Source: Bolinopsis microptera (lineage: Eukaryota > Ctenophora > Tentaculata > Lobata > Bolinopsidae). Taken from it: DNA of 64,000 nt. The notes beneath the pieces are model-generated. The model did no database searches and was not told the DNA's origin. It worked only from the letters and a program-made list of their open reading frames with translations. The translations under genes were made by a program, and so were the position numbers. Of this stretch, positions 24,798 through 34,865 are shown in pieces (the stretch's first letter is position 1; each line of letters opens with the position of its first letter). The DNA is taken from assembly GCF_026151205.1 (NCBI RefSeq), contig NC_087072.1, positions 7,674,084 to 7,738,083 on the forward strand, read 5' to 3'.

Positions 24798-25450
24798 CTA
24801 GTAAAGGTGAAGCAGAACCTTCACTGCCATGTAAACATTGCAAAGTAGTCCAGTAAAGAATGCTAGAGCTCGAGCAGGTTGACGAACTTGTCCAAGATAA
24901 ACTACAGTGTGGATGAATCTGGCAGCAGTGAAAATCTGGGAGACAAGAGTAACACAGCCAGCATCACCAGCACCAGAAATAGCGTAGACAAAGATCAGTC
25001 CAATGAAAGGGATTATGTTTTCCATGTCGTTCAGATGAGCTCTGAAAATGGGAGATATTTAATTTAATCGAGAACATCGTTGATCGAATAAGAAAACATG
25101 TTAGTGCTGCACTGTTTTGTAATAAGTTAGCAGTAAATCGGGGTTTTTATTTACAATAAAACCTCCAAAAGCATAATATTGGGGTTTGGCCAGGTATAGT
25201 ATCACCAAGTGGTAAAAATAGTTGTATTTTTCAGATCATGACCAAGTATGACTCACCGTCTGATTCTTTCAACAACAGGGTCACTAGTGCTCACTGTAGC
25301 ACCATCACCCATGAACTTGGCATCCTCCTCAGATGCAACAACCTTCTTCTTCGAGCGAGTAAATCCAACAATCGGACCAAAGGTTGCCAATTTGAGAAGT
25401 AGAATTGTCGACCACCAAACGGCGGCTTGAAGGGCTGCATTCAGTTCCAT
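24798..25450 (-). CDS. MAPEG family, MGST1-like microsomal glutathione S-transferase, copy 1
   Basis: Two exons, 25257-25450 and 24798-25041, give 145 residues; the junction splits an Arg codon in VERIRRAHLNDMENIIPF, the signature motif of MGST1 and mPGES1. Four hydrophobic segments are visible, as expected for a trimeric ER or mitochondrial outer membrane enzyme that conjugates glutathione or reduces lipid hydroperoxides. AARFIHTVVYLGQVRQPARA retains the conserved Arg, Tyr and QPxRA positions. Length is close to the usual 150-155. It is the first of four same-strand paralogues and differs from copy 2 by few residues. Which substrate it uses cannot be told. Confidence 0.92.
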
Positions 25451-26059
25451 TGCTACCTGTTCAAGGATGATTTAATTTAAATTTTAAAAACAAAAATGCG
25501 ATCATAGAATAAAATCATGATATTGAGGGAGGAGAGCTGGAGGTCTTCTGTCAGTCATACATTGGAATGTTTGTGTTCTGCGCACTGATGAGAAAGAATT
25601 TAAGAAAACACAGATCGATATAGATAAAAGATTAAGTTCGGAGATCAAATTACGTAAATTTAAGTCAACATTCATCATACAATAGTAACCCTATCATATT
25701 ATAAAAATAAGTAAATATTCATCGAAAAATAGATTATAATTTGATTCATAACTAATTTATTTGATAATTTAATATACATCACGTCATGCAAATAATGTTT
25801 TATGTAATACAAATGTAACATGCATTAAAGAATTATAATAAAATGTTTAGTTAAATCGTTCGAACAAAAACTAAAAGTTTACAAATTGTACAGCTTTAAA
25901 ATCACAGAAAGTCATCGAATTATTCGGGGCGGATTACATAAATTCCACTTGAAAGTGTATAAATTATTTTAAAAAATCAGTTCAGAATTAATTGAAATCT
26001 AACATCAACTCACTCATCATGAATTTGCAAGTCGAAATGTGCTATGTCCGTGAAACAAC

Positions 26060-26698
26060 CTAGTAAAGGTGAAGCAGAACCTTCACTGCCATGTAAACAT
26101 TGCAAAGTAGTCCAGTAAAGAATGCTAGAGCTCGAGCAGGTTGACGAACTTGTCCAAGATAAACTATAGTGTGGATGAATCTGGCAGCAGTGAAAATCTG
26201 GGAGACAAGAGTAACACAGCCAGCATCACCAGCACCAGAAATAGCGTAGACAAAGATCAGTCCAATGAAAGGGATTATGTTTTCCATGTCGTTCAGATGA
26301 GCTCTGAAAATGGGAGATATTCAATTTAGTCGAGAACATTGATAGAATAAGAAAACGTGTTAGTGCTGTTTTGTAATAAGTAAATAGGGGTTTTGATTTA
26401 CAATAAACACATCCGAATTTCAAGTGGTCACTTTCGTGAGATATGACTTACATCAGGTACATCGGCGTTTGGCTGTAGTTTAAAAATCATGACTAAATAT
26501 GACTCACCGTCTGCTTCTTTCAACAACAGGGTCACTAGTGCTCACTGTAGCACCACCCTTAAACTTGGCATCCTCCTCATTCGCAACCACCTTCCTCTTT
26601 GTGCGAGTAAATCCAACAATCGGACCAAAAGTTGCCAATTTTAGAAGTAGTATTGCCGACCACCAAACGGCGGCTTGAAGGGCTGCATTCAGTTCCAT
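26060..26698 (-). CDS. MAPEG family, MGST1-like glutathione S-transferase, copy 2
   Basis: Exons 26508-26698 and 26060-26303 give 144 residues with the same intron position and phase as copy 1. Exon 2 is almost identical to that of copy 1 (one visible change, FIHTI for FIHTV). Exon 1 has several changes, including loss of a residue near KFKGGATV. The intron and 3' flank are also similar at an offset of 1262 bp, so this is a recent tandem duplicate. VERSRR replaces VERIRR, with the following AHLND motif intact. Confidence 0.92.
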
Positions 26699-26803
26699 TG
26701 CTACCTGTTATCCGAGGTACTGATTTAATTCTAGTCAAAGAAACGTGGTAATCTAGATATTTAAAATAGATAATTTTATGACTTGGAACCGCCTGCCATA
26801 GTG

Positions 26804-29536
26804 ATGGAGGTCACAAAGAAACTTAAACTACCAACAGCAGCAGAGAAGGGAGTATGGAAGGGAATTGATGAAGACCTGATTGTTTTGGTGAACAATGTAG
26901 CAGCAGAGGACGTGGAGTCTCGACTGGAGAAGGTAGAAAAGCTGGTATACAGCTATCTGGAAAGCAGATTCGGTGAAGAGGAAGCGAAGAAACCTCGTGT
27001 TCCCCAGAAAGAAAAGGAGAACAAGGAGACAAAAGTTATTCGCTTGGCCAAGAGAGAGGCTAAGAGAAACAAGAAAGATGCTAGGAGAAGCAATGATCAG
27101 AATATGTTGGCTCAAGCTAAGACTGAGTACCTGAGACTCGTGCGCTTACACAACAAAAGCCGTCGTAATGAGCTCAGGAAGAAGAAGAATAAGGAGAGCA
27201 AAAAGGAACAGTCACAGTTTAAACAAAACCCATTTCAATTTGGAAGGAAACTGCTGGACGGGGATAAGAAGAACAAACCCCCTAATTTCTCCAAGGAAGT
27301 GGCTGACAGATTCTTTAAGAATGAGTACTGTGATAAGGAGAGAAGTGCTCTATATGTAAAGCTTAAAGGACTGCCCGATGCCCCAGTACCAAAGACTGCA
27401 TTTGAGATGGAGAGATTAGACTGGGATGAGTTTCAAACGAAGCTGAAAAGCCGTAGAAATAAATCATCACCTGGTCCGAATGGAGTCCCATATCTGGTAT
27501 ATAAGAGATGTCCCAGAATGGCGAAAGCAGTATTCAAATTGCTGGATTCTCTATGGGAAAGCCAGAGAGTCCCGCTGCAATGGCGAGTAGGTGAAGCCAT
27601 TCTGATAGCAAAAACTGAGGATTTAGATGACCCTAGTAAGTTCAGAAACATCACTAAAACAAACACTAGTGGGAAGTTGCAGATGGGATTACTAGCGGAC
27701 AGAATGCTAGAGTATATGGTCAGCAATAGCTACATAGACACGTCTATCCAGAAAGGATTCCTGCGTAAGACACCAGGTTGCCTCGAGCATACTCAGGCTC
27801 TGATGGAAGAGTTGAAGGATGCCAAATCTAATAGACGACAGATCTTTGCAGTTTGGGTGGACCTAATGAACGCCTACGGCCGGGTTCCCCACAACTTGAT
27901 AATATATGCTCTAAGACATTATAAGTTCCCAAACTGGCTCATAGAATATATGTTTAGGTACTATGATGAGCTGATTGTGAGAGTGGTGACAAAGGACTGG
28001 AAAACAAACTGGTTCTTTTATATGTTAGGTCTTTTTCAGGGCGACCCTCTATCGGTTGTACTGTTCTTAATAGTTTTCAACCTACTATTGGATCTCCTGA
28101 AAAATCAAAGCGACTTGGGTTACAAGCCGTCTTTTAGTTCTAGCAGCACGTCAAGTCGTGCTTTTGCTGACGACCTAACTCTGATGTCTCCCAGGCTGGA
28201 AAAGATGAAGAAGCTAATAGATGTGATGGAAAGATTTCTTACTTGGTCAAGGAAAATGAAAGCCAAGCCGAGTAAATGCGTATCCCTGGGGATGAAGGTT
28301 ATAGATGGAAGGTATGTGTCCTATGACCCTGAAATTTTCATAGATGGAGCTCAAATCCAGTTTATTGGAAATACACCGATGAAGTTTCTTGGCCATTGGA
28401 TATATGTGGATCTGGGCCTCAAAGATACCAAGAAGCTGATAGAAGACAAACTGATTACACTGTTTCAGGCAGTGGACGGATCAGGCCTTAATGGAGTGAT
28501 GAAATGCTGGATTTACAACAACCTCCTAACCAGCAAGCTCTCCTGGGACCTGATGATCTACAATCTCCCGGTTAGTTTTGTCAAAGATCTTGAAGCAATA
28601 TGTACGAAGTATCTGAAGAAATGGCTAGGTGTAACAAAGACAATTACTGTCAGTGTGCTTTACAGAAATAAGGATTGCTTTGGATTGAATCTTAAAAGAC
28701 TATCGGACTTATACAAGTTCCTTCAGGTGTCCAAAGGTTACTCTCTAAAGAACAGCAAGGATCCTAAAGTTAAGGAGGTCTACGAGCACAGGGCCAAGAA
28801 ACAAGAAGGGAGCAGTCGGTGGGGTTACACTAATGAGCTGAGTGCTAGAGAAAGAGATCTCTACTTCAGAGAGTTAGTAGGGGTAACAGTGCAAGGCAGG
28901 ATGGGCTTGGGATCCAAGAGGAGTGTAGCCAGTGAAAAGGAAAAACTGAAAGAACTGGTATCCCACATCTCAGAGCAGGATATCCTGTTGACACTGGTAG
29001 ACAAGGGAGTTCAAGGACAATTCTTAACATGGGAAAACACCATGCAGCTAGACCTAGGTTGGAACAACCTTATTTACAACTACAAGATGAGCCCTGCTCT
29101 TCTTAAGTTCCACCTCAATGCAACCCATGACGTTGCAAATACTCCAGCAAACATGAGCCTGTGGAACTATGCTGACACAGGACACTGTCCACTTTGCGGA
29201 TGGAGACACTGCAACATTAAGCACATTTTGGTAGCCTGCAACTTCTCGCTGAACAACAAACGATACAATTGGAGGCATGACAACGTGCTGCGGGTCATTG
29301 CGAAATCCCTACTGGATCAAATCGAGAAGTTCAACAACAAAGATTTTAAACTTGAAGTTCAGGACTGGACAGGCTTCAAGTCATCTAGCAGCTGTTACCA
29401 AAAACCGAAGACGAAGATGAAAAGAGAGAGCCCTTTTGAGAAAGACCAAGATTGGCAGATTATCTGGGACGAAGATGACCTCCCAGCACAGTTCCCCAGC
29501 ACATCTACGGAACTGCAGAACGTCCCGATATTGTAG
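26804..29536 (+). CDS. RLE-type non-LTR retrotransposon reverse transcriptase ORF (frameshifted end)
   Basis: A 910-residue frame counted from the ATG at 26804 (open from 26783). The N-terminal about 170 residues are Lys/Arg-rich. Reverse transcriptase follows: SSPGPNGVPYLVYK, then WVDLMNAYGRVPH, LFQGDPLS and the catalytic FADDLTLMS. A C-terminal zinc-binding CPLCGWRHCNIKHILVAC precedes the stop. The endonuclease is not in this frame but begins in the -1 frame near 29505 and continues to 29907, so this copy is broken by a frameshift. The organisation (RT, zinc motif, then restriction-like endonuclease) fits the R2/NeSL/Hero type of element; clade not assigned. It sits between MAPEG copies 2 and 3 on the opposite strand. 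Confidence 0.88.
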   Translation: MEVTKKLKLPTAAEKGVWKGIDEDLIVLVNNVAAEDVESRLEKVEKLVYSYLESRFGEEEAKKPRVPQKEKENKETKVIRLAKREAKRNKKDARRSNDQNMLAQAKTEYLRLVRLHNKSRRNELRKKKNKESKKEQSQFKQNPFQFGRKLLDGDKKNKPPNFSKEVADRFFKNEYCDKERSALYVKLKGLPDAPVPKTAFEMERLDWDEFQTKLKSRRNKSSPGPNGVPYLVYKRCPRMAKAVFKLLDSLWESQRVPLQWRVGEAILIAKTEDLDDPSKFRNITKTNTSGKLQMGLLADRMLEYMVSNSYIDTSIQKGFLRKTPGCLEHTQALMEELKDAKSNRRQIFAVWVDLMNAYGRVPHNLIIYALRHYKFPNWLIEYMFRYYDELIVRVVTKDWKTNWFFYMLGLFQGDPLSVVLFLIVFNLLLDLLKNQSDLGYKPSFSSSSTSSRAFADDLTLMSPRLEKMKKLIDVMERFLTWSRKMKAKPSKCVSLGMKVIDGRYVSYDPEIFIDGAQIQFIGNTPMKFLGHWIYVDLGLKDTKKLIEDKLITLFQAVDGSGLNGVMKCWIYNNLLTSKLSWDLMIYNLPVSFVKDLEAICTKYLKKWLGVTKTITVSVLYRNKDCFGLNLKRLSDLYKFLQVSKGYSLKNSKDPKVKEVYEHRAKKQEGSSRWGYTNELSARERDLYFRELVGVTVQGRMGLGSKRSVASEKEKLKELVSHISEQDILLTLVDKGVQGQFLTWENTMQLDLGWNNLIYNYKMSPALLKFHLNATHDVANTPANMSLWNYADTGHCPLCGWRHCNIKHILVACNFSLNNKRYNWRHDNVLRVIAKSLLDQIEKFNNKDFKLEVQDWTGFKSSSSCYQKPKTKMKRESPFEKDQDWQIIWDEDDLPAQFPSTSTELQNVPIL

Positions 29537-29907
29537 TCTGGTCTGATAAAGGAAAGGTGGTCATATTAGTAGAGTTGACAGTTGGTGACGAGAGTAACTT
29601 TAGTGACCAAGTAGAACGTAAACAAGCACGTTACAACAGAGAGCTTATTCCTGGGCTGCATGGCAGTGGGTGGAAAGCTCAGCTTTTTACGGTAGAGGTT
29701 GGGTGTAGAGGCTTCTGGCATCATACCTTACCAGCCCTACTAAACTACTTTGGTGTTACAAAGAGAGTAAAGAAAGCAGTGTTCCAAGAGGCGGCTTTGG
29801 TTGCTCTCAGATGTTCCTATGCAATCTGGTTAGCAAGAGAAAACAAGAAGTGGAGTCCCTGCTACAACATCGCACAAAGACCCACTGTTCTACCATCAAC
29901 TGAGTGA
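29505..29907 (+). pseudogene. restriction-like endonuclease domain of the same retrotransposon, out of frame
   Basis: The frame contains RPDIVVW, then VILVELTVG and ERKQARYNREL, the PD...(E/D)xT...K pattern of the restriction-like endonuclease found C-terminal in R2-group elements. It runs to a stop at 29907 and overlaps the end of the RT frame. A single-base indel between about 29478 and 29530 would account for the break. Without the frames being joined, the copy would make no full protein. Confidence 0.8.
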
Positions 29908-30110
29908 GCTGAGTGTTGGGCCCTTAAAACATTGTTTAAAGCCACACCTGGAATCTCAAGTACCAGGATCAGTGATGGAAGCTAAGCAGATACATAGATG
30001 GAGTTGCTATCGAAAGATATAGAACTCAGGTATCCAACATCGTACCTTGATTATATTGTAGTATTTTCCCTGACATCATGTTATTCAATTTTATATCCTA
30101 ATAAAGCTTT

Positions 30111-30507
30111 AAAATTAACTAATCATTTAAAATTGGCTTGGTATTTTGATTTGCATAAAAGCTAAAACAAAACATTCAATATCTTGCTAATGTCCATATA
30201 ATAATAGTAATACAATTCGTACCAGTAAATCAAAAGCTAATTAAAATTACTCAATAATCCTATTCTAATTTTAAAAGATAATATAAGAGATTAAAATATC
30301 AAAAGAGATGGGTTTATTAAAGTTTAAATCTAAAAAACTAACAAAAATCATGCATAAAATTGAAATCTATTATTTCTAAAAAATCCGTCACCAATGCCCA
30401 AAATTATATCATTCCGTTAGATTGATATAATATTATAACATTTCAATAAAAATCCATTTCATTCCACGCTGATAAAATGTCCAATTTCCATTGAAACAAC
30501 CTAGACC
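30111..30507. other. AT-rich 3' flank of MAPEG copy 3
   Basis: No exon or transposon terminus is recognised. Confidence 0.4.
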
Positions 30508-31101
30508 CTAGTAAAGGTGAAGTAGGACCTTCACTGCCATGTAAACATTGCAGACCATCCCAACCATGAATGAAAGAGCTCGAGCAGGTTGACGAACTTG
30601 TCCAATGTAGACAACAGTGTGGATACATCTGGCAGCAGTGAAAATCTGGGAGACAAGAGTGACACAGCCAGCATCACCAGCACCAGAAATAGCGTAGACA
30701 AAGATCAGTCCAATGAAAGGGATTATGTTTTCCATGTCGTTCAGATGAGCTCTGAAATATTTGAAATCTAAATTCACAAGTTTAGTAAATTAAATATTTC
30801 AAGAACATATTATATTATTTCTATGTACATATTTTGGCATATTAATATATGATATGACCAAATATGTTGAACTGTTTATTCAAATATAATTGAATAATAC
30901 TGTTACCGACCTTCTGTATCTTTCAACAACAACATCCGTGTGTTTCAGTTGAGCACCTTCGTTACCAACAACATCTTCTTCATTTGCAAAGACATTCCTT
31001 CTGAAGCGAGAAGATGCAGTCAACAGACCAGCTGTTGCTAACTTGAGAAGTAGTATTGTCGAATACCAAACGGCAGCTTCAAGTTCGGCAGTTAACTCCA
31101 T
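30508..31101 (-). CDS. MAPEG family, MGST1-like glutathione S-transferase, copy 3
   Basis: Exons 30911-31101 and 30508-30751 give 144 residues. Exon 2 is close to copies 1 and 2 (AARCIHTVVYIGQVRQPARA), while exon 1 is clearly diverged (AVWYSTILLLKLATAGLL). The donor that keeps phase is GTCGGT after AGAAG, a weak site compared with GTGAGT in copies 1-2 and GTAAGT in copy 4. The mismatch in divergence between the two exons suggests exon 2 has been homogenised by gene conversion. Confidence 0.87.
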
Positions 31102-32239
31102 GCTAGGATAAAAAGTGGATTATGAGATAATTGCATCGTATGATGAGTTAGCTCGTGTTCATTGGATTTAGGAATGAGCAAATAAATGTCATACTTTATG
31201 GACCTAGAGAATGGTGGTGAAATTCGGATAAAAAGTGAATAAATATGAGATTTATCAACAATAAATTGACTGGCAAGAATTTTAAAGATCAGTTTCTGGA
31301 TAGTAGTTCATATTATTATAACTTTAAAACTATGGCATAGTTTGCATTGCATTCTTTAAAATTTAAAGTACATACACTTAATATTTTGCATCTGCTTGCA
31401 ATAAAGGAAACACAAATATCTAACAAATTAATGACATATGATTTAATAGTGAAACAAAAAATACTTTATATCAATAAATATCTCTGATAAATATAGGATG
31501 GGATCGTTCACATATTATGTGAACCAGATTTCAGCCATTTTATCCCCCCCCCCCCCCCCCTGTAAGCCACTTTACACATCTGTGTAGAAATTACAGAAGC
31601 ATAACTTTGTTTCAATCCCCTTGCCCCCTCCCTCCCCCTTCTCCCCTTGGCTAAGATAATGATATGTAAATGATCCACGAGAAAAATGAAATGAAATGAG
31701 GTATTTATATCCCGCTCATATGATTAACCAACTACACAAGGAAGGTGGTTAACCATGTCAGAGCGGCTGACTGTGAGTGATGTGAGCAAATGTGTAAAAG
31801 TGAACAAAAGTATAACTCAACATAGCATAAGGCAAAGACAAAATTAAAACATCTTTCATTGTAAACCACACTAAACTAAATAGAAGCAGTAACCATACAA
31901 TAAATGTAGGTATAAAAAAATTAAGTACAGTGACATAATCAATCAAGAAAGAAACAGATCCTAGAAAGGTAGAGATCAAAACATAAAATGGAGTGCGGTA
32001 AAAAATAAAAGCCAAGGTGTCTTACAAAGTGAAGACAATGGAAACAAAAAACATTAAAACTGATTATATAAATGGTTCTTTAAACAGTTGGTATCAGTAA
32101 TACATCAACATCAGCAAAAGAGAGTTCCAGGTTTTTACAAAAGGTTTTTTACAAAAGTACAAACAATATCATTACAAAGAGTTCGTTTGTTCTTTATAAT
32201 AGTTAATAGTTTTATAAGATGTGTTATTGTGTCAAATCA
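31102..32239. other. spacer between MAPEG copies 3 and 4
   Basis: Contains a homopolymer of about 20 C residues at 31543-31560 followed by pyrimidine-rich sequence to about 31650. A GGTATTTATATCCCGCTCATAT segment at about 31699 precedes a short GGTTAACC-type inverted repeat. No supported gene. Confidence 0.4.
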
Positions 32240-32825
32240 TTAGTATAAGTGGAGTATTACCTTGCCTCCTAGATAAATGTTGCATACTACCCCAACAAAC
32301 CAAGCTAGACCACGAGCAGGCTGTTTAACCTCTCCTAGATAAACTACAGTGTGGATAACTCGAGCAGCAGTAAAAATCTGGGACACAAGAGTAACACAGC
32401 CAGCATCGCCAGCACCGGAAATAGCGTAGATAAGGATCAGTCCAATGAAGGGGATTATGTTTTCCATATCATTGAGATGAGCTCTGAAATGCGAATAGAA
32501 ATATAGTGCAAAAATTTGAGGCCTTTCAATTTTTAACAAGCACTGGTTAAAACTTTATTATATCTGATTGTGATTGGGTAAAATTGAGATCACATTTATA
32601 ATTTCGAACTAACATCTGAAATCATGATTGCACTTACCGCCTTCGTCTCTCAATCACATCATTATCTAATTTCACCTCACCACCAAAAAATGCTGCATCT
32701 TCCCCAGCCACAAAGATTTTCTTGGTAACACGAGTAAGAGCAATGATAAGTGGAAAAGTAGCTAGCTTTAAAAGCAATATAGTTGACCACCAAACTGCTG
32801 CAGCAAGCTCAGCACCCATCAGCAT
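32240..32825 (-). CDS. MAPEG family, MGST1-like glutathione S-transferase, copy 4
   Basis: Exons 32638-32825 and 32240-32483 give about 143 residues. The start is ATG at 32825, or two codons later at 32819, where MGAELAAAVWWS aligns with MELNAALQAAVWWS of the paralogues. The VIERRRR end of exon 1 completes the VERxRRAHLNDMENIIPF motif. It is the most diverged copy (AARVIHTVVYLGEVKQPARG), so it probably marks the older duplication in the array. Intron position and phase are conserved. Confidence 0.9.
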
Positions 32826-33075
32826 TATTATCCTATAAGTCAGAGATGTGTCAATATGTGAGTGGAACAACTAAGTTCATAAGGTCAATGAGATGCATGG
32901 GGTCAGGAAATTTGGGGTTAGACCAAAAAATCCCACTGCTTTTTATCATCAGCCTCCTGGTAGATTCAATTATTGATTTGATTTGATTTGAAACTTTTAA
33001 AAATAGTACATATATGATACAGCAAAGAGAATTAAAAATAAACATCATGAGGCATCATGATGTGTAAAAGTCGTA

Positions 33076-33750
33076 CAGCAGGGTGTCATAATTATTGGCG
33101 CGTAGACAATTCTGCGTGAAATTTTAGCTTACCCAAGCTTTTAGAAACGATCATTACTTGACTTCTGAGGGTCAGTTTCCTATGGAGTTTTGATCATTCG
33201 AGAGATAATCCTTTATACTACAGTTCAGTCTAAAAACGAAGTCCGAAAGAAGTTAAATTTTGTTGATAATCACGACGAAAGAGAAGAATTTGGATTATCG
33301 GACTTGAAGCCTCCGGCTGCTTCCCCTGAATTCCGGGATGAGTCTGCCCGACTATATTTTATTGGGTCAGTTAGAGGAGAAAGAGAGCTTTTATAAAATC
33401 TATAGTTTTCGATATGTTTCGCTATCGCCTGAAGAGCTGTGCACTTTAGTCTAAAGAATAATTTTAGAAAAAATTCACCAAAAAAAAATACACATAAATT
33501 CCTTACTCCTTCGTAAATCTAACCAAGTATGGAATCGACCCTTTAAATAACGGCCTCAATATGGGTTTTGAGGTATATCAACACAAAATTTTGAAATTCT
33601 GAAAAATTTCAGACGATTGTCTACAGACCAGTTTTTGAATTTTGTAATTTCGATATTCAGAAGTAAAGTTATGACCCGTCGAAAAATATTGATTTCATCA
33701 TAAAATACACATAAAATTTCAAACACGCCAATAATTCTGACACCCTGCTG
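33076..33750. mobile_element. 675-bp Tc1/mariner-like MITE flanked by TA
   Basis: The ends CAGCAGGGTGTCATAATTAT and the reverse complement of ATAATTCTGACACCCTGCTG are inverted repeats of about 26-30 bp, flanked on both sides by TA (33074-33075 and 33751-33752). There is no transposase frame. The TA flanks and CAG start fit Tc1/mariner/pogo-type non-autonomous elements. Confidence 0.8.
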
Positions 33751-33752
33751 TA

Positions 33753-34865
33753 GACCATATTGTATAAATACTAAAAGCATGAGTATGTGGTACAGGTTCT
33801 GGGGTATTACAGGTAATATTACTACCCCAGACTGACTACTAACACCACCTCCATCTAAACACACAAATTTAATCTAAAACACACAAATTTAGAATTATCA
33901 GAATAAATAATATAACGATAGATAATGTCACCACGATGCGACTCAAGATGTGGCCACAACAGTCCACGGCATTTGTTACACAGCGCTGATAGATACGCAT
34001 GACCACATGCATTCGGATATAATTTTGCGTAATCCAATTCACAATTACGTAAATTTACTGAAGACCACGCTGCACGCTAGGGCCATATCCTGGCGACAGA
34101 AAGTAAATGTGATTTAATAGATATAGTTCTGTTATATTTGTTACATTCGGCTGATCTTACTAATTCTCTCGCCCAAAAATTATCACGTGACTTTGGTTTT
34201 TATTTAGTTTTGCAGCCGAAAAAAATCAGTTTTATATCATATATAAACCCTAATCCCAACCCGGCCTAAACCCAAATTAACCAAGACCATAACCCCAAAG
34301 CTTGAAGCTATCATATCCATAACCTTAATCACAACCTTAACCCTAACCCGAGCCCTAAACAATCGAATTCGTGTTTACTAGCCTGTCGCGTGACCATGAA
34401 AACAATTTTTTGCCCATAACTTTCCAGGGAAGCATTTTTAAATAATGTCATGAGGGGTGATTCGGAATCAGCGTCAGAAAATACACCAAATAAAGTAAAT
34501 TCTGCATCTGTACCTTTTCACAAAAAATTTCTTATGGGCGAGCGATTTAGTCACTAGTGGAAACAATTATATTTGGTATCGTGACCGATCTATCAGTGGC
34601 ATGGCGGGGGCCACTCGCCACCTATAAATATTATGTCAATATTTTGTTGCAGACCTGCCGCGCACGATCCGAGTACGTGGCTGTCCTGTATATCGTAATC
34701 ACGATACCGGATACAGCTGCTCACGATATATAATACAAGTGTTCATTTAGTAAACCGACTTCGCATAGCCATCAGCCATATGTGTCTAGTGTCAACGCGT
34801 ACCATGCGTGCAACGCGCGCTATATATAATACGCTAAGCTGCAAGCGAAAGGACTCTGGTTAGAG
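33753..34865. other. unassigned sequence with a degenerate telomere-like tract
   Basis: Between about 34243 and 34360 the plus strand is rich in CCCTAA/CCTAA-like words (for example TTAACCCTAACCC near 34336), resembling a decayed interstitial telomeric-type tract. Otherwise no gene is seen. Confidence 0.35.

Larger units (their letters stand above)
26783..30110 (+). mobile_element. RLE-type non-LTR retrotransposon copy
   Basis: Covers the RT and endonuclease frames plus a short 3' UTR with an ATTTTATATCCTAATAAAGC segment near 30087-30106. Exact termini are not defined: no target duplication was recognised, and the 5' end blends into the flank of MAPEG copy 2. Confidence 0.7.

Noticed and set aside
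24879-26329. Plus-strand frames opposite MAPEG exon 2 (MTNLSKINYSVDES...)
   Set aside because: They are antisense shadows of the conserved MAPEG exon, repeated only because the gene is duplicated.
26823-27726. Minus-strand open frames opposite the retrotransposon RT gene
   Set aside because: They mirror a strongly conserved plus-strand reverse transcriptase frame and have no family signature.
31758-32015. 85-residue hydrophobic minus-strand frame between MAPEG copies
   Set aside because: Low-complexity Phe/Leu/Tyr composition expected of AT-rich DNA; no splice or homology support.
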